Notes under the pieces: model-generated | Database searches by the model: none | What the model saw: only the letters and a program-made list of their open reading frames with translations | Told to the model about the DNA's origin: nothing | Assembly (NCBI RefSeq): GCF_024138125.1 | Contig: NZ_CP099993.1 | Coordinates: forward strand, 1,178,001-1,242,000 | Direction of reading: 5' to 3' | Source: Halorussus salilacus | GTDB taxonomy: Archaea; Halobacteriota; Halobacteria; Halobacteriales; Haladaptataceae | Length of the DNA stretch: 64,000 bases | Shown: positions 33,592-40,956 of the stretch, piece by piece | How positions within the stretch are numbered: the first letter of the stretch is position 1 | Layout: every line of letters begins with the position of its first letter | Program-made: the position numbers and the translations under genes

Positions 33592-33753
33592 ATGCCAGAG
33601 TGTCAGAACTGCGGGGCCTTCGTGACCGACGCGTACGCGCGGGTGTTCACCCCGCGAGGCGTCGAGAATCCGCGAGTCTGCCCCGAATGCGAGGACAAGA
33701 TTCGAGACGGAAGCGAAGTACGCGAAGCGCGCTCGCCGCGCAACACCTCCTGA
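33592..33753 (+). CDS. Small zinc-finger protein, 53 aa
   Basis: A gene too short for most ORF scans, found by eye. The protein begins MPECQNCGAFVTDAYARVF and continues with ENPRVCPECEDKIRDGSEVR; its two CxxC pairs make a treble-clef-like zinc site. The tail (REARSPRNTS) is basic. AAATATATTG at 33555-33564 serves as promoter, and a GGAG stretch lies a few bases upstream of ATG 33592. It is 120 nt before the UvrD-like helicase gene on the same strand, so a working link to that helicase is possible. Similar proteins occur across haloarchaea. Confidence 0.8.
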   Translation: MPECQNCGAFVTDAYARVFTPRGVENPRVCPECEDKIRDGSEVREARSPRNTS

Positions 33754-33872
33754 GTCGACTCGCGAGGCGTCTTCCTCCCGGGATACCGGTCGACCAGCCG
33801 CGCGTCCGTCGATTCCGGCGTCCGACGCGATTCACGTCCATTTATGAGTGCGGGGGACATGTGATTGGTGTA

Positions 33873-35717
33873 ATGAGCCAAGACACGGACGAACGAGTGA
33901 CCCGCCTCTTCGGTGGTCCCGGCAGCGGGAAGACCACCGAACTCCTCGACCGTGTCGAGGAACTCCTCGACACGGAGGGCGTGGGCGTCAACGACATCTT
34001 GCTCGTCTCGTACACCCGAGCGGCCGCCAACGAGGTTCGCGAGCGACTCGCCGAGCGGCGCGACCTCAACCCCCGGTCGCTCCAGGGGACCGTCTGCACG
34101 ATGCACGCGAAGGCCTACGACCTGCTCGACCTCTCGCGAAACGACGTGGTCGGCGAGTCCGACAAGAAGGAGTTCTGCGAGGACTTCGGCATCGAGTTCG
34201 AGGACGAGTACAGCGGCGCTGGCCGCCGGACCGCGCGCTCGACCACGCTGGGCAACAAGATAATCGCGACCAGCCAGTGGCTCCAGCGCACCAGCAGGGA
34301 CGTTGCAGACTGGTACGACGTTCCCTTCCAGTGGAACGACGAGGAGGTCCGCCTGCCGCCGGACATCGACCCCAACGCCCAGGAGGGCAACAAGTACACC
34401 CCGACGTGGCCCAGCGACGACGACCGCCTCGACGTGCCCGAGGCCATCCGCGGGTGGCGCACGTACAAGGGCGAGAACGACCTCGTCGGCTTCGCCGACA
34501 TGCTCGAACGGGTGAAACAGCGCTCGCTGCTCCCGAACGTCGACTACCTCGTCATCGACGAGTTCCAGGACATCACCAGCCTCCAGTACGACGTCTACGA
34601 GGAGTGGAAGCCCCACATGGAGAAGGTCCTCATCGCGGGCGACGACGACCAGGTCGTCTACGCGTGGCAGGGCGCAGACCCCAAGCTCCTGCTCGACGAG
34701 GGCGGCGACGACGTCATCCTCGACACCTCCCACCGGCTGCCCTCCGAGATTCTGGAGGTCGTCCAGCACGAGGTCCGGCACATCGACGAGCGCCAGGAGA
34801 AGAACCTCTCGCCGCGCAAGCAGGGCGGGACGGTCGAACAGATAGACAGTCCCTCGATGCTCGACCTCGTCCGGAACGTCCGGTACACCGTCGAGGAACA
34901 CGACGGCACCCTGATGTTGCTGTTCCGGGCGCGCTACCAGATGTTCCGGTTCATCGACGAGTTCATCGACGAGGGCATCCCGTTCCGGTGTCTGACCGAC
35001 CAGCGGATGTGGACCGACCGACTCACCCAGTACGTCCGGGCGGTCGAGCAGATCGACGCCGACGAACCCATCACCGGTCTGCAGGCCCGGCGGCTCGCCG
35101 ACATGCTCCAGGACTCGGCGTTCGGCACGAACGAGCGCGACGAACTGTTCGACGCCATCGACGAGCGTAAGGAGGAAGCCGACACCGACGACCTCGCCGA
35201 GATCGAGGTCGAGCCCGACTTCGTGACCGACTTCGCGCCGTTCATGCCCGGTCCGGCCGCGGCGGCCGACATGGTCCGGAAGGTCACCAGCTTCCAGAAG
35301 AACTCGATGAAGGCGTACTTCGCGGGCGACTACGACGGGATGGCCGAGGACCGCGTCCGGATCGGTACCATCCACTCCGCGAAGGGTCGAGAGGCAGACC
35401 ACGTCTTCGTCGCCACCGACCTGACCGAGAAGGTGGTCGAGCAGATGGCCGCCACCGTCGACGAGGCCGACGTGCCCGACGACGTCGAGGAGTTCACCTC
35501 CAAGACCGACCCCGTGCCCTGTCTGACCGACAACGAGCGGCGGGTGTTCTACGTCGGAATGTCTCGCGCGCGCGAGCGACTCGTCCTGATGGAGAAGCTC
35601 GTGGGCGGCGCGCCCACCCTCCCCATCGACGTGTTGCTGTACAACGAGCGCAACGAGAAGAGCGTCGAGGACGTGCTGGACGGTGCGGTCGAGACCCCCG
35701 CGCCCCAATCGGACTGA
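33873..35717 (+). CDS. UvrD/REP-family (SF1) DNA helicase
   Basis: A 614-residue ATP-dependent 3'-5' helicase. Motif I is GGPGSGKTTELLDRV (residues ~13-27), Ia SYTRAAANEVRERL, II VIDEFQDITSLQYDV, III AGDDDQVVYAWQGA, IV LLFRARYQMFRFIDE, V GTIHSAKGREADHVFVA and VI YVGMSRARERLVLM. The 1B part is short (residues ~90-190), so it is smaller than bacterial UvrD (~720 aa). It should act in DNA repair or replication-fork restart. CATTTATGAG at 33838-33847 is the promoter, giving a leader of a few bases before ATG 33873. Confidence 0.93.
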   Translation: MSQDTDERVTRLFGGPGSGKTTELLDRVEELLDTEGVGVNDILLVSYTRAAANEVRERLAERRDLNPRSLQGTVCTMHAKAYDLLDLSRNDVVGESDKKEFCEDFGIEFEDEYSGAGRRTARSTTLGNKIIATSQWLQRTSRDVADWYDVPFQWNDEEVRLPPDIDPNAQEGNKYTPTWPSDDDRLDVPEAIRGWRTYKGENDLVGFADMLERVKQRSLLPNVDYLVIDEFQDITSLQYDVYEEWKPHMEKVLIAGDDDQVVYAWQGADPKLLLDEGGDDVILDTSHRLPSEILEVVQHEVRHIDERQEKNLSPRKQGGTVEQIDSPSMLDLVRNVRYTVEEHDGTLMLLFRARYQMFRFIDEFIDEGIPFRCLTDQRMWTDRLTQYVRAVEQIDADEPITGLQARRLADMLQDSAFGTNERDELFDAIDERKEEADTDDLAEIEVEPDFVTDFAPFMPGPAAAADMVRKVTSFQKNSMKAYFAGDYDGMAEDRVRIGTIHSAKGREADHVFVATDLTEKVVEQMAATVDEADVPDDVEEFTSKTDPVPCLTDNERRVFYVGMSRARERLVLMEKLVGGAPTLPIDVLLYNERNEKSVEDVLDGAVETPAPQSD

Positions 35718-35850
35718 GAACCGAGCGCGACATTCTGCGGTTCTTCGGCGACTTCGTCAGGATACCGTTTCGGAGACCGACCGAACAACGGGACGCGCCG
35801 CGAGCGCGCCTGCGGTGCTGGCGCGCTCGCACGCGGGGAGGCACGGGGCG

Positions 35851-35890
35851 CGGTCGCGGTGCCGTCGCGGTGCCGTCGCGGTGCTGTGCG
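35851..35890 (-). repeat. GTCGCGGTGCC simple repeats beside CTAGCTACT copy 3
   Basis: Three copies of an 11-bp unit GTCGCGGTGCC on the plus strand, ending in GTGCTGTGCGG. On the minus strand this is the ACCGCACAGCAC word that also follows CTAGCTACT copy 1 at 6.6 kb and recurs near 40.8 and 56.6 kb. Confidence 0.6.
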
Positions 35891-35920
35891 GTCCCACAGA
35901 TACCGGGAGTAGCTAGCCGC
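35881..35920 (-). repeat. CTAGCTACT repeat, copy 3
   Basis: Read on the minus strand: GCTAGCTACTCCCGGTATCT followed by GTGGGACCGCACAGCAC. It matches copy 1 (6577) at almost every position of the first 19 bases. It lies between the convergent helicase and DUF7533-type genes, again a 3'-3' spacer. Confidence 0.7.
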
Positions 35921-35976
35921 ACCGCAGAAACCGCCGAGTTCGAGCGAAGAAAACGAAGAACCGAATCGTCGGTCGG

Positions 35977-36222
35977 TCACTCCTCGTCGTCGGGCGTCTT
36001 CGCGACCTTGCCGAGCGCCTTCTGGGCGAACGACCCCGGCACGTCGGTCGGCCTCGTGAGGTACTCCTGAACCACGACCATCAGGACCGCGACCCCGACG
36101 AACGCCGCGCCGACGAGGGTCTCGCCCGCGAGCAGTTTCTCCGCGCCGAGCAGGCCCACCGGCAGCGCGAACACGAGGGTGGCCGCCAACTGGAGCGTGT
36201 CGATGATGCCCGAGTTACCCAT
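35977..36222 (-). CDS. DUF7533-like small membrane protein
   Basis: An 81-residue protein with two membrane helices (IIDTLQLAATLVFALPVGLLG; GAAFVGVAVLMVVVQEYL) separated by a short polar loop, and a C-terminal tail that begins TRPTDVPGSFAQKALGKVAK. This pattern fits a haloarchaeal small membrane protein family (DUF7533 as I recall). ATG 36222 lies 27 nt after TTTATATC (36245-36252), a clear leaderless promoter. Function unknown. Confidence 0.8.
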   Translation of the reverse strand: MGNSGIIDTLQLAATLVFALPVGLLGAEKLLAGETLVGAAFVGVAVLMVVVQEYLTRPTDVPGSFAQKALGKVAKTPDDEE

Positions 36223-36243
36223 CACCACGTCGTTTCGTCCGGG

Positions 36244-36253
36244 GCGATATAAA
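36244..36253 (-). promoter_or_regulatory. TATA box of the 81-aa membrane protein gene
   Basis: GTTTATATCG on the minus strand, 27 nt before ATG 36222. It is one of the clearest consensus boxes in the window and decides the start among GTG, GTG and ATG codons in a row. Confidence 0.65.
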
Positions 36254-36271
36254 CCCGGCGCGCGCGATCCC

Positions 36272-36306
36272 GCGTGGGCGACCCCGCGGCGCGGGGTCGC
36301 CCACGC
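36272..36306. repeat. 16-bp perfect inverted repeat in a divergent promoter region
   Basis: Arms 36272-36287 (GCGTGGGCGACCCCGC) and 36291-36306 around a GGC loop. It lies between the divergent DUF7533-like and riboflavin-synthase genes, ~25 bp beyond the TATA box of the former. Confidence 0.7.
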
Positions 36307-36412
36307 CGGGCCCCGCGCGTCGACGCTCGTGAGCACGCGCGTTCGACCCGAGTCCGGAGCGTCCGACCCGAGTCCGGAATCCTTTTCACCCGACCAGACC
36401 CACAGAACTGAT

Positions 36413-37015
36413 ATGTTTACCGGAATCGTTGAGGAAGCGGGCGAGGTGCGCGAGGTGACCGAGACCGACGACGGTCGCCGTCTCCGCATCTCGGGCGAGG
36501 AGGTGACCGCCGACCTCGACCGCGGCCAGAGCGTCAGCGTGAGCGGCGTCTGCCTGACGGTCGAGGACCACGAACCCGGGTGGTTCGAGGTCTTTCTGGC
36601 GAGCGAGACGGTCGAGAAGACCTACCTCGGCGAGGTCGGGGTCGGCGACCCGGTCAACCTCGAACGCGCGATGGCGGCCGACGGCCGGTTCGACGGCCAC
36701 GTCGTGCAGGGTCACGTCGATGCGACCGCGGAGGTCGCCGACGTGCGGCAGGTCGGTGAAGACTGGGAGTACGCGTTCACCGTCCCCGAGGGGTACGGCA
36801 GGTACGTCGTGGACAAGGGGTCGGTCACGATAGACGGCATCAGCCTCACCGTGGCCGACCGCCGCGAGGACGCCATCACGGTCGCCATCATCCCCGAGAC
36901 CCGGCGGGTGACAAACCTCTCGGAGAAGGAGCCGGGCGACCCCGTCCACCTCGAAGTCGACGTGATCGCCAAGTACGCAGAGCGCCTGCTCGACGGCGCG
37001 GGATTCGAGGCGTAG
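36413..37015 (+). CDS. ribE: Riboflavin synthase (alpha-subunit type)
   Basis: A 200-residue enzyme converting two 6,7-dimethyl-8-ribityllumazines into riboflavin. It has two tandem lumazine-binding repeats: MFTGIVEEAGEVREVTETDD ... SVSGVCLTVEDHEPGWFEVF and HVVQGHVDATAEVADVRQVG ... SVTIDGISLTVADRREDAI. The catalytic region of the first repeat (FTGIVEE, VCLTV) is conserved. This is the bacterial-type trimer; methanogens use an unrelated RibC. Other rib genes are not nearby. ATG 36413 starts the family-conserved MFTGIVE. Confidence 0.96.
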   Translation: MFTGIVEEAGEVREVTETDDGRRLRISGEEVTADLDRGQSVSVSGVCLTVEDHEPGWFEVFLASETVEKTYLGEVGVGDPVNLERAMAADGRFDGHVVQGHVDATAEVADVRQVGEDWEYAFTVPEGYGRYVVDKGSVTIDGISLTVADRREDAITVAIIPETRRVTNLSEKEPGDPVHLEVDVIAKYAERLLDGAGFEA

Positions 37016-37025
37016 AGTCGACCGA

Positions 37026-37061
37026 GACGGAGGCGACGCCGCTCGCGGCGTCGCCTCCGTC
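37026..37061. terminator. 16-bp perfect hairpin between convergent ribE and prsW-like genes
   Basis: Arms 37026-37041 (GACGGAGGCGACGCCG) and 37046-37061 around a CTCG loop. The ribE stop is at 37015 and the PrsW-like stop at 37060, so the hairpin overlaps one stop. A bidirectional terminator or mRNA 3' stabiliser is likely, though U-runs are lacking. Confidence 0.5.
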
Positions 37062-38346
37062 ACTTCGAGTCGGCGTCGTCCGGTTCGGATTCGCCCGGGT
37101 CGGGTTCGCCCGGCCCGGATTCGCCCGGTTCGAGTTCGCTCGGGACGGATTCACTCGGGGCGGATTCGCCCGGGTCGGGTTCGCCCGGGTCGGATTCGCC
37201 CGGGTCGGGTTCGCCCGGCCCGGATTCGCCCGGTTCGAGTTCGCTCGGGACGGATTCACTCGGGGCGGATTCGCCCGGGTCGCGCGCGACGGAGTCGCGT
37301 TCGGGAGCGTCGAGGTCGGCGTGGCGCTCGCTCGCCTCGCGCCCGTCCGGGTCGTCGCCCGCGCCGTCGAAGGTGACGCTCCGGCCCATGTCGGTCTGCC
37401 GGTAGGCGTTCCGGTAGCGGGCGATCTTCCGGTAGAGGATGTAGCCGAAGACGCCGTCGTACACCACGACGAAGCCGATGAAGGCGAGGCCGGGCGAGAC
37501 CGCGACATCGAGGAATTCGAGGGCGTCGGTCAGGTAGGTGACCGACGTGTTGTAGGTCGCGTGGATGAACGACGCGATGAGCAGGCCCTTGACCACGATG
37601 GGTCCGGCGTCCTCCTCGTTGAACTTCGCGAGGCCGAGGTAGTAGCCCGCGAACGCCGAGTAGATGACGTGGCCCGGCCCCGCCAGCAGGCGGACCGCCG
37701 CGACCTCGCCAGCGCTGGCGATGGCCTGCGTGCCGAGGTCTGCGACGCCGTCGATGCCGCGGGTGATGTAGATGGCGTTCTCGATGGTGGCGAAGCCCAG
37801 CCCCGCCATCGCGCCGTACACCGCGCCGTCGATGACCGCGTCGAAGCGGTCGTCCCGGAAGGCGTAGAGCCGAATCGCGAGCCACTTCACCGTCTCCTCG
37901 ACCGGGCCGACCACGAGGTAGAAGAAAAGCGCCATCCCGACGACCGGGACGAGCGTCACCGCACCCGCGAGCGTGTTGAGGACGGCCGCGAACCCGGCGA
38001 ACAGGACCCCCAGCATGAAGGTCCCGACGAGCAGGCTGAGCGGTTCGGAGGTCGTCACGTCGGCGTACCAGATGTAGGCCGCGAGCGCGAACGCCGGGAC
38101 GACCGACAGCACGACGAAGGCCCCGATGACCGGGTTCTGGACCGCCGCGAGGCCGCTGAGGTAGAACTGGGCGGCGAGGATGGCGAGCGCGAGGACGACG
38201 ACGATGGCCCGGGCCGACGCGGTCACGCCGCGGTAGACGCCAGCGGAGAGCCCGTCGAGCCACGTCCGGTTCTCCCACGTCGCCACGTCGTAGAGGTCCG
38301 CCGAATCGGTCGCGCCCTCCTCGACCGGGTCTCGTTGCGTTCCCAT
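37060..38346 (-). CDS. PrsW-family intramembrane metalloprotease with repetitive acidic tail
   Basis: A 428-residue membrane protein. After a cytoplasmic N-terminus come about nine membrane helices with the PrsW motifs: VVGPVEETVKWLAIRL (EExxK, near residue 155), ATIENAIYI (near residue 190) and GPGHVIYSAFAGYYLG (His in helix), then FIHATYNT. In bacteria PrsW cuts anti-sigma factors; the archaeal target is unknown. The last ~110 residues are hydrophilic and contain a duplicated Pro-Gly-Glu-Ser-rich block encoded by a 105-bp direct repeat. Confidence 0.9.
   Translation of the reverse strand: MGTQRDPVEEGATDSADLYDVATWENRTWLDGLSAGVYRGVTASARAIVVVLALAILAAQFYLSGLAAVQNPVIGAFVVLSVVPAFALAAYIWYADVTTSEPLSLLVGTFMLGVLFAGFAAVLNTLAGAVTLVPVVGMALFFYLVVGPVEETVKWLAIRLYAFRDDRFDAVIDGAVYGAMAGLGFATIENAIYITRGIDGVADLGTQAIASAGEVAAVRLLAGPGHVIYSAFAGYYLGLAKFNEEDAGPIVVKGLLIASFIHATYNTSVTYLTDALEFLDVAVSPGLAFIGFVVVYDGVFGYILYRKIARYRNAYRQTDMGRSVTFDGAGDDPDGREASERHADLDAPERDSVARDPGESAPSESVPSELEPGESGPGEPDPGESDPGEPDPGESAPSESVPSELEPGESGPGEPDPGESEPDDADSK
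37104..37280 (-). repeat. 105-bp tandem direct repeat in the PrsW-like tail
   Basis: Two nearly identical 65-70-bp blocks lie 105 bp apart, each with GGCCCGGATTCGCCCGG and GTTCGCTCGGGACGGATTC. Between them are shorter copies of TCGCCCGGGTCGG. Both keep the reading frame, giving repeated PGESGPGEPDPGES and APSESVPSELE units. Confidence 0.8.
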
Positions 38347-38478
38347 CGGCGGCGGCTACGCGTTCCAGTGACAACTATCTGGTCCCAGACCCCCTATGAT
38401 ACCTTAATCGTGATTAAATACCATTAACACTCGTAGGGGTGGGTTTATCAACCAGAATCGGACACCACTCGGTCAAGG

Positions 38479-38685
38479 ATGACGTACCGAAGCCAGAGCC
38501 GCGGATTCATGTACACCGCCCCGCCCGGTCCCGACGGCGAGGACGAGAACCGACCGACACCGACCGAGGAGGCCGACGACGAGCAAGCGGCCGCCGCCGA
38601 ACCCGCGCCCGACCTCGAACCGATGGGCAAGACCGACGCCAACTGGACCGGAAACGTCTCGACCGACGCCCCGGCCGACGACTGA
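38479..38685 (+). CDS. Small acidic hypothetical protein
   Basis: A 68-residue soluble protein: MTYRSQSRGFMYTAPPGPDG, then a Glu/Ala/Asp-rich middle, and a conserved-looking end with EPMGKTDANWTGNVST. No hydrophobic segment and no Cys. GTTTATCAA around 38443-38451 can serve as promoter, leaving a short leader. The composition and the motif-like ends suggest a real haloarchaeal gene, but I cannot assign a family or role. It precedes the FAU-1 gene by 96 nt. Confidence 0.65.
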   Translation: MTYRSQSRGFMYTAPPGPDGEDENRPTPTEEADDEQAAAAEPAPDLEPMGKTDANWTGNVSTDAPADD

Positions 38686-38781
38686 GGGCCGTCGCCCGAC
38701 GCCAGCGTTTCGGCGACCGCCGTCGCTCGTTCTCTGCGCCGAACCGCCAAACCGATAACCGCGCCCGCCCAGCCTTCTCGC

Positions 38782-40187
38782 ATGAGCAGGGTCCGCATCA
38801 GGGGAATCTACGCGACCGCGCTGACCGAGCGCCTCCGCGGGGAGTTCGAGGTCGTGCAGGCCTCCCCGCCCATCCGGCGGCGCTTCGACGCCGAGTTCCC
38901 GCCCGAGGAGTACGACGCCACCGTCGAGACGACCGACGACCGGCAGGGCGTGGCACTCAGCGGCGACCCCGAAACCGTCGAGCGCGTCGGCGACGCGCTC
39001 GACGGTGGCCTCGACGCCTTCCGGTGGTCGGACCCGGCCCCGCGGGGCGCGGTCTTCGACGGCGAGGTCGTCGAGACGCTTGGCGGGGGCGCGGTCGTGG
39101 ACCTCGGCGACCGCGAGGGCTACCTCCCCTACGGGACGGTCGACCGGCGCGTTCACGAGGGCGATTCGGTCCGCGTGCAGGTCCACGACCCCGCGGCCCC
39201 GTGGGCCGACCACCGGCCCGGACTCGGGACGGCGTTGAAGGCGTTCGGGGGCGTCGCGACCCTCTCGACCGACATCGACCGCGTCGTCGCCCGAGGCGAC
39301 GACGCGACCCGGACCGAACTCGCCCGGACGACCGAGATGCTCCCGACCGAGGTGCCCGACGAGTGGGGCGTCGGCTGGGAGTACGCCGCCGCCGACGCCA
39401 GCCTCGACGCGATGGACGACGCGCTGGCGCGGAGCGCCGAGCGCGCCGAGGAGATGGACGCCGCGCTCGCGGACGCTCCGGACCCCGGCGAGGAGGCCCC
39501 GAAGCGCCTCGTCGCGCCCGAGGCCACCGAGTGGGTGTGGTTCGGCCGCGAGTCCAGATTCGACCTCGATGCCGACCGCCGCGCGGTCGCGACCACGATG
39601 CCCGGCCACCACCGGGTGAAGGCCGCCCACGAGGCCGCGAGTTCGGCGGTCGACTTCGTGGAGGACCTCTGCGACCTCGACGGGGGGTTCCCCGCGGGCG
39701 CGGCCCTCCGACAGTTCGGCCCCGAGGAGGGCGACCGCGTGGCGATTCGCCACGGCAAGCCCGACGGCCGGTGCTTCTCGCTCGGGCGCGGCGAGGTCAC
39801 CGAGTGTCTCCCCGAGGAGGGGAAGGTCACGGTCCGCCGGGAACTCTCGGGCGGCGGCCTCTACGACGCGCTGGAGGTCCCCCGCGAGTCAGGCGACGTG
39901 GCCGTCACGAAGTTCCGCGAGGGCAGGTGGTGGTACCCCACCGCCTACCGGAGCGCCGAGGGCGAGACCAAGGGGACCTACGTGAACGTCTGTACCCCGT
40001 GGAGCTGTTTCCGGATTCGGCGCGGTACGTCGACCTCCACGTCGACGTGGTGAAGTTCCCGGACGGCGAGGTCCGGCGGGTCGACGACGACGAACTGGAC
40101 GAGTCGGTGGCGGCGGGGGAGGTGTCCGAGGAACTGGCCGAGAAGGCACGGAGCGTGGCGGGGAGTGTGGAGAAGGCGCTCAAGTAG
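38782..40187 (+). pseudogene. FAU-1 RNA-binding/ribonuclease protein, frameshifted
   Basis: The first frame (38782 to about 39996) encodes ~405 residues of the FAU-1 family: a variable start, an S1-like part (GAVFDGEVVETLGGGAVVDLGDREGYLP, partly cited), and the start of DUF402 (PGHHRVKAAHEAASSAVDFV, GDRVAIRHGKPDGR). After GTYVNVCTP the frame continues as nonsense, while the +2 frame resumes with PVELFPDSARYVDLHVDVVK and the expected end. Adding one G within ACCCCGTGGAG at 39994-40002 restores a 468-residue protein of normal length. FAU-1 is described as an AU-rich-RNA-binding, RNase-E/G-like protein. A sequencing error or real mutation are both possible. Confidence 0.88.
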
Positions 40188-40237
40188 TTCGAGCGAGCGA
40201 AGGAGCGAAGCGACTGAGCGAGCCAGTAAACGGTGGT

Positions 40238-40600
40238 TCAGATGAAGTCGCTGTCGGGCGACCCCTCGCCGCGACCCCCGCGGCCGCCCTCGTTGCGGTC
40301 GATGCCCATCACGCTCTCGGGCTGGTCGACGTCCCAGTCGCCGGTGCCGTCGTCTGCGACCCGGACGGTCACGTCATCGACCTCCTCGAAGTCCTTGGCG
40401 AGGTCGAGCTTGATGTTCTGGGCGGTCCGGGGGCTGATGGCGCATCCCGAGCACGCGCCGCCCAGTTCGACGACGACCTCGCCGGTCTCGGGGTCGGCCT
40501 TCTGGACCGCACTCTCGCCCCCGTGCATGCTGATGATGGGCATCTGGCCGGTGAGCCACCGCTCGACCCGGGCCTGAAGCGAGTCGTCGTCGTCGGTCAT
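40238..40600 (-). CDS. NifU-like iron-sulfur scaffold protein
   Basis: A 120-residue protein centred on one NifU C-terminal domain: a start [20 protein letters not shown], then [20 protein letters not shown], with the CxxC (CSGC) that holds a labile 4Fe-4S cluster for transfer to apoproteins. The C-terminus is a Gly/Arg-rich flexible tail. Cytoplasmic. It is a single gene, convergent with FAU-1, and downstream of the repeat-rich spacer. No other suf or isc genes are seen. Confidence 0.93.
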   Translation of the reverse strand: MTDDDDSLQARVERWLTGQMPIISMHGGESAVQKADPETGEVVVELGGACSGCAISPRTAQNIKLDLAKDFEEVDDVTVRVADDGTGDWDVDQPESVMGIDRNEGGRGGRGEGSPDSDFI

Positions 40601-40956
40601 GGGTAGGGGTAGGGGTCGGAGGGGTGGTAGGGCTTTGGGTTTGTTTCGGGTCGGGGGCCGGGATTCGCGTTTCAGAGGCGGTAGTCGCGGAATCGGCTTG
40701 GAAGAATTCGGCTGTTGTTTCAGCTCATCAGGGTCCGGGGAGGGCGACTCAGAAAGCCCCCGGCCGGTCGCGGTCGCTCAGCGACATATCCGCGCCTCAC
40801 CGCACAGCACGACACGGCGCGGATAGGGGTCGCTGAGGCGACTACATAAACGCGACCGGCCGGGCCCTTTCGGTCCGGCCAACAGCAACCGCAGGCCACG
40901 AACCTCCCCAACCGACTGCGGTCCTCAGTCAGTCGCTCTCTTCGGTCGCTCTTTCC
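40601..40956. other. Spacer holding conserved structured element A
   Basis: No gene is visible in this 356-bp gap between the NifU-like and LVIVD genes, both on the minus strand. The first ~120 bp (40601-40720) are G-rich and lack structure. The rest is the structured element A listed separately. Small open frames (e.g. 40720-40911) follow from the repeat and are not protein-like. Confidence 0.6.
40741..40915 (-). ncRNA. Conserved structured element, copy A (candidate ncRNA)
   Basis: On the minus strand the element reads: a block GGTTGGGGAGGTTCG, then CTGCGGTTGC, GACCGAAAGGGC, an outer stem (40851-40862 with 40761-40772), TTTATGTAG, GTCGCCTCAGCGAC pairing with GTCGCTGAGCGAC, an inner stem (40816-40824 with 40788-40796), a loop with CTGTGCGGTGAG, and GGGGGCTTTCTG at the end. 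Element B at 55.3 kb keeps these single-stranded words but has different, still complementary, stem bases. Such covariation argues for a selected hairpin. RNA or DNA function cannot be decided from sequence. Confidence 0.55.

Noticed and set aside
38439-40187. 582-residue frame over the FAU-1 locus as one protein
   Set aside because: Only its last ~65 residues are family-like; the rest is the wrong frame. The correct reading is a frameshifted FAU-1.
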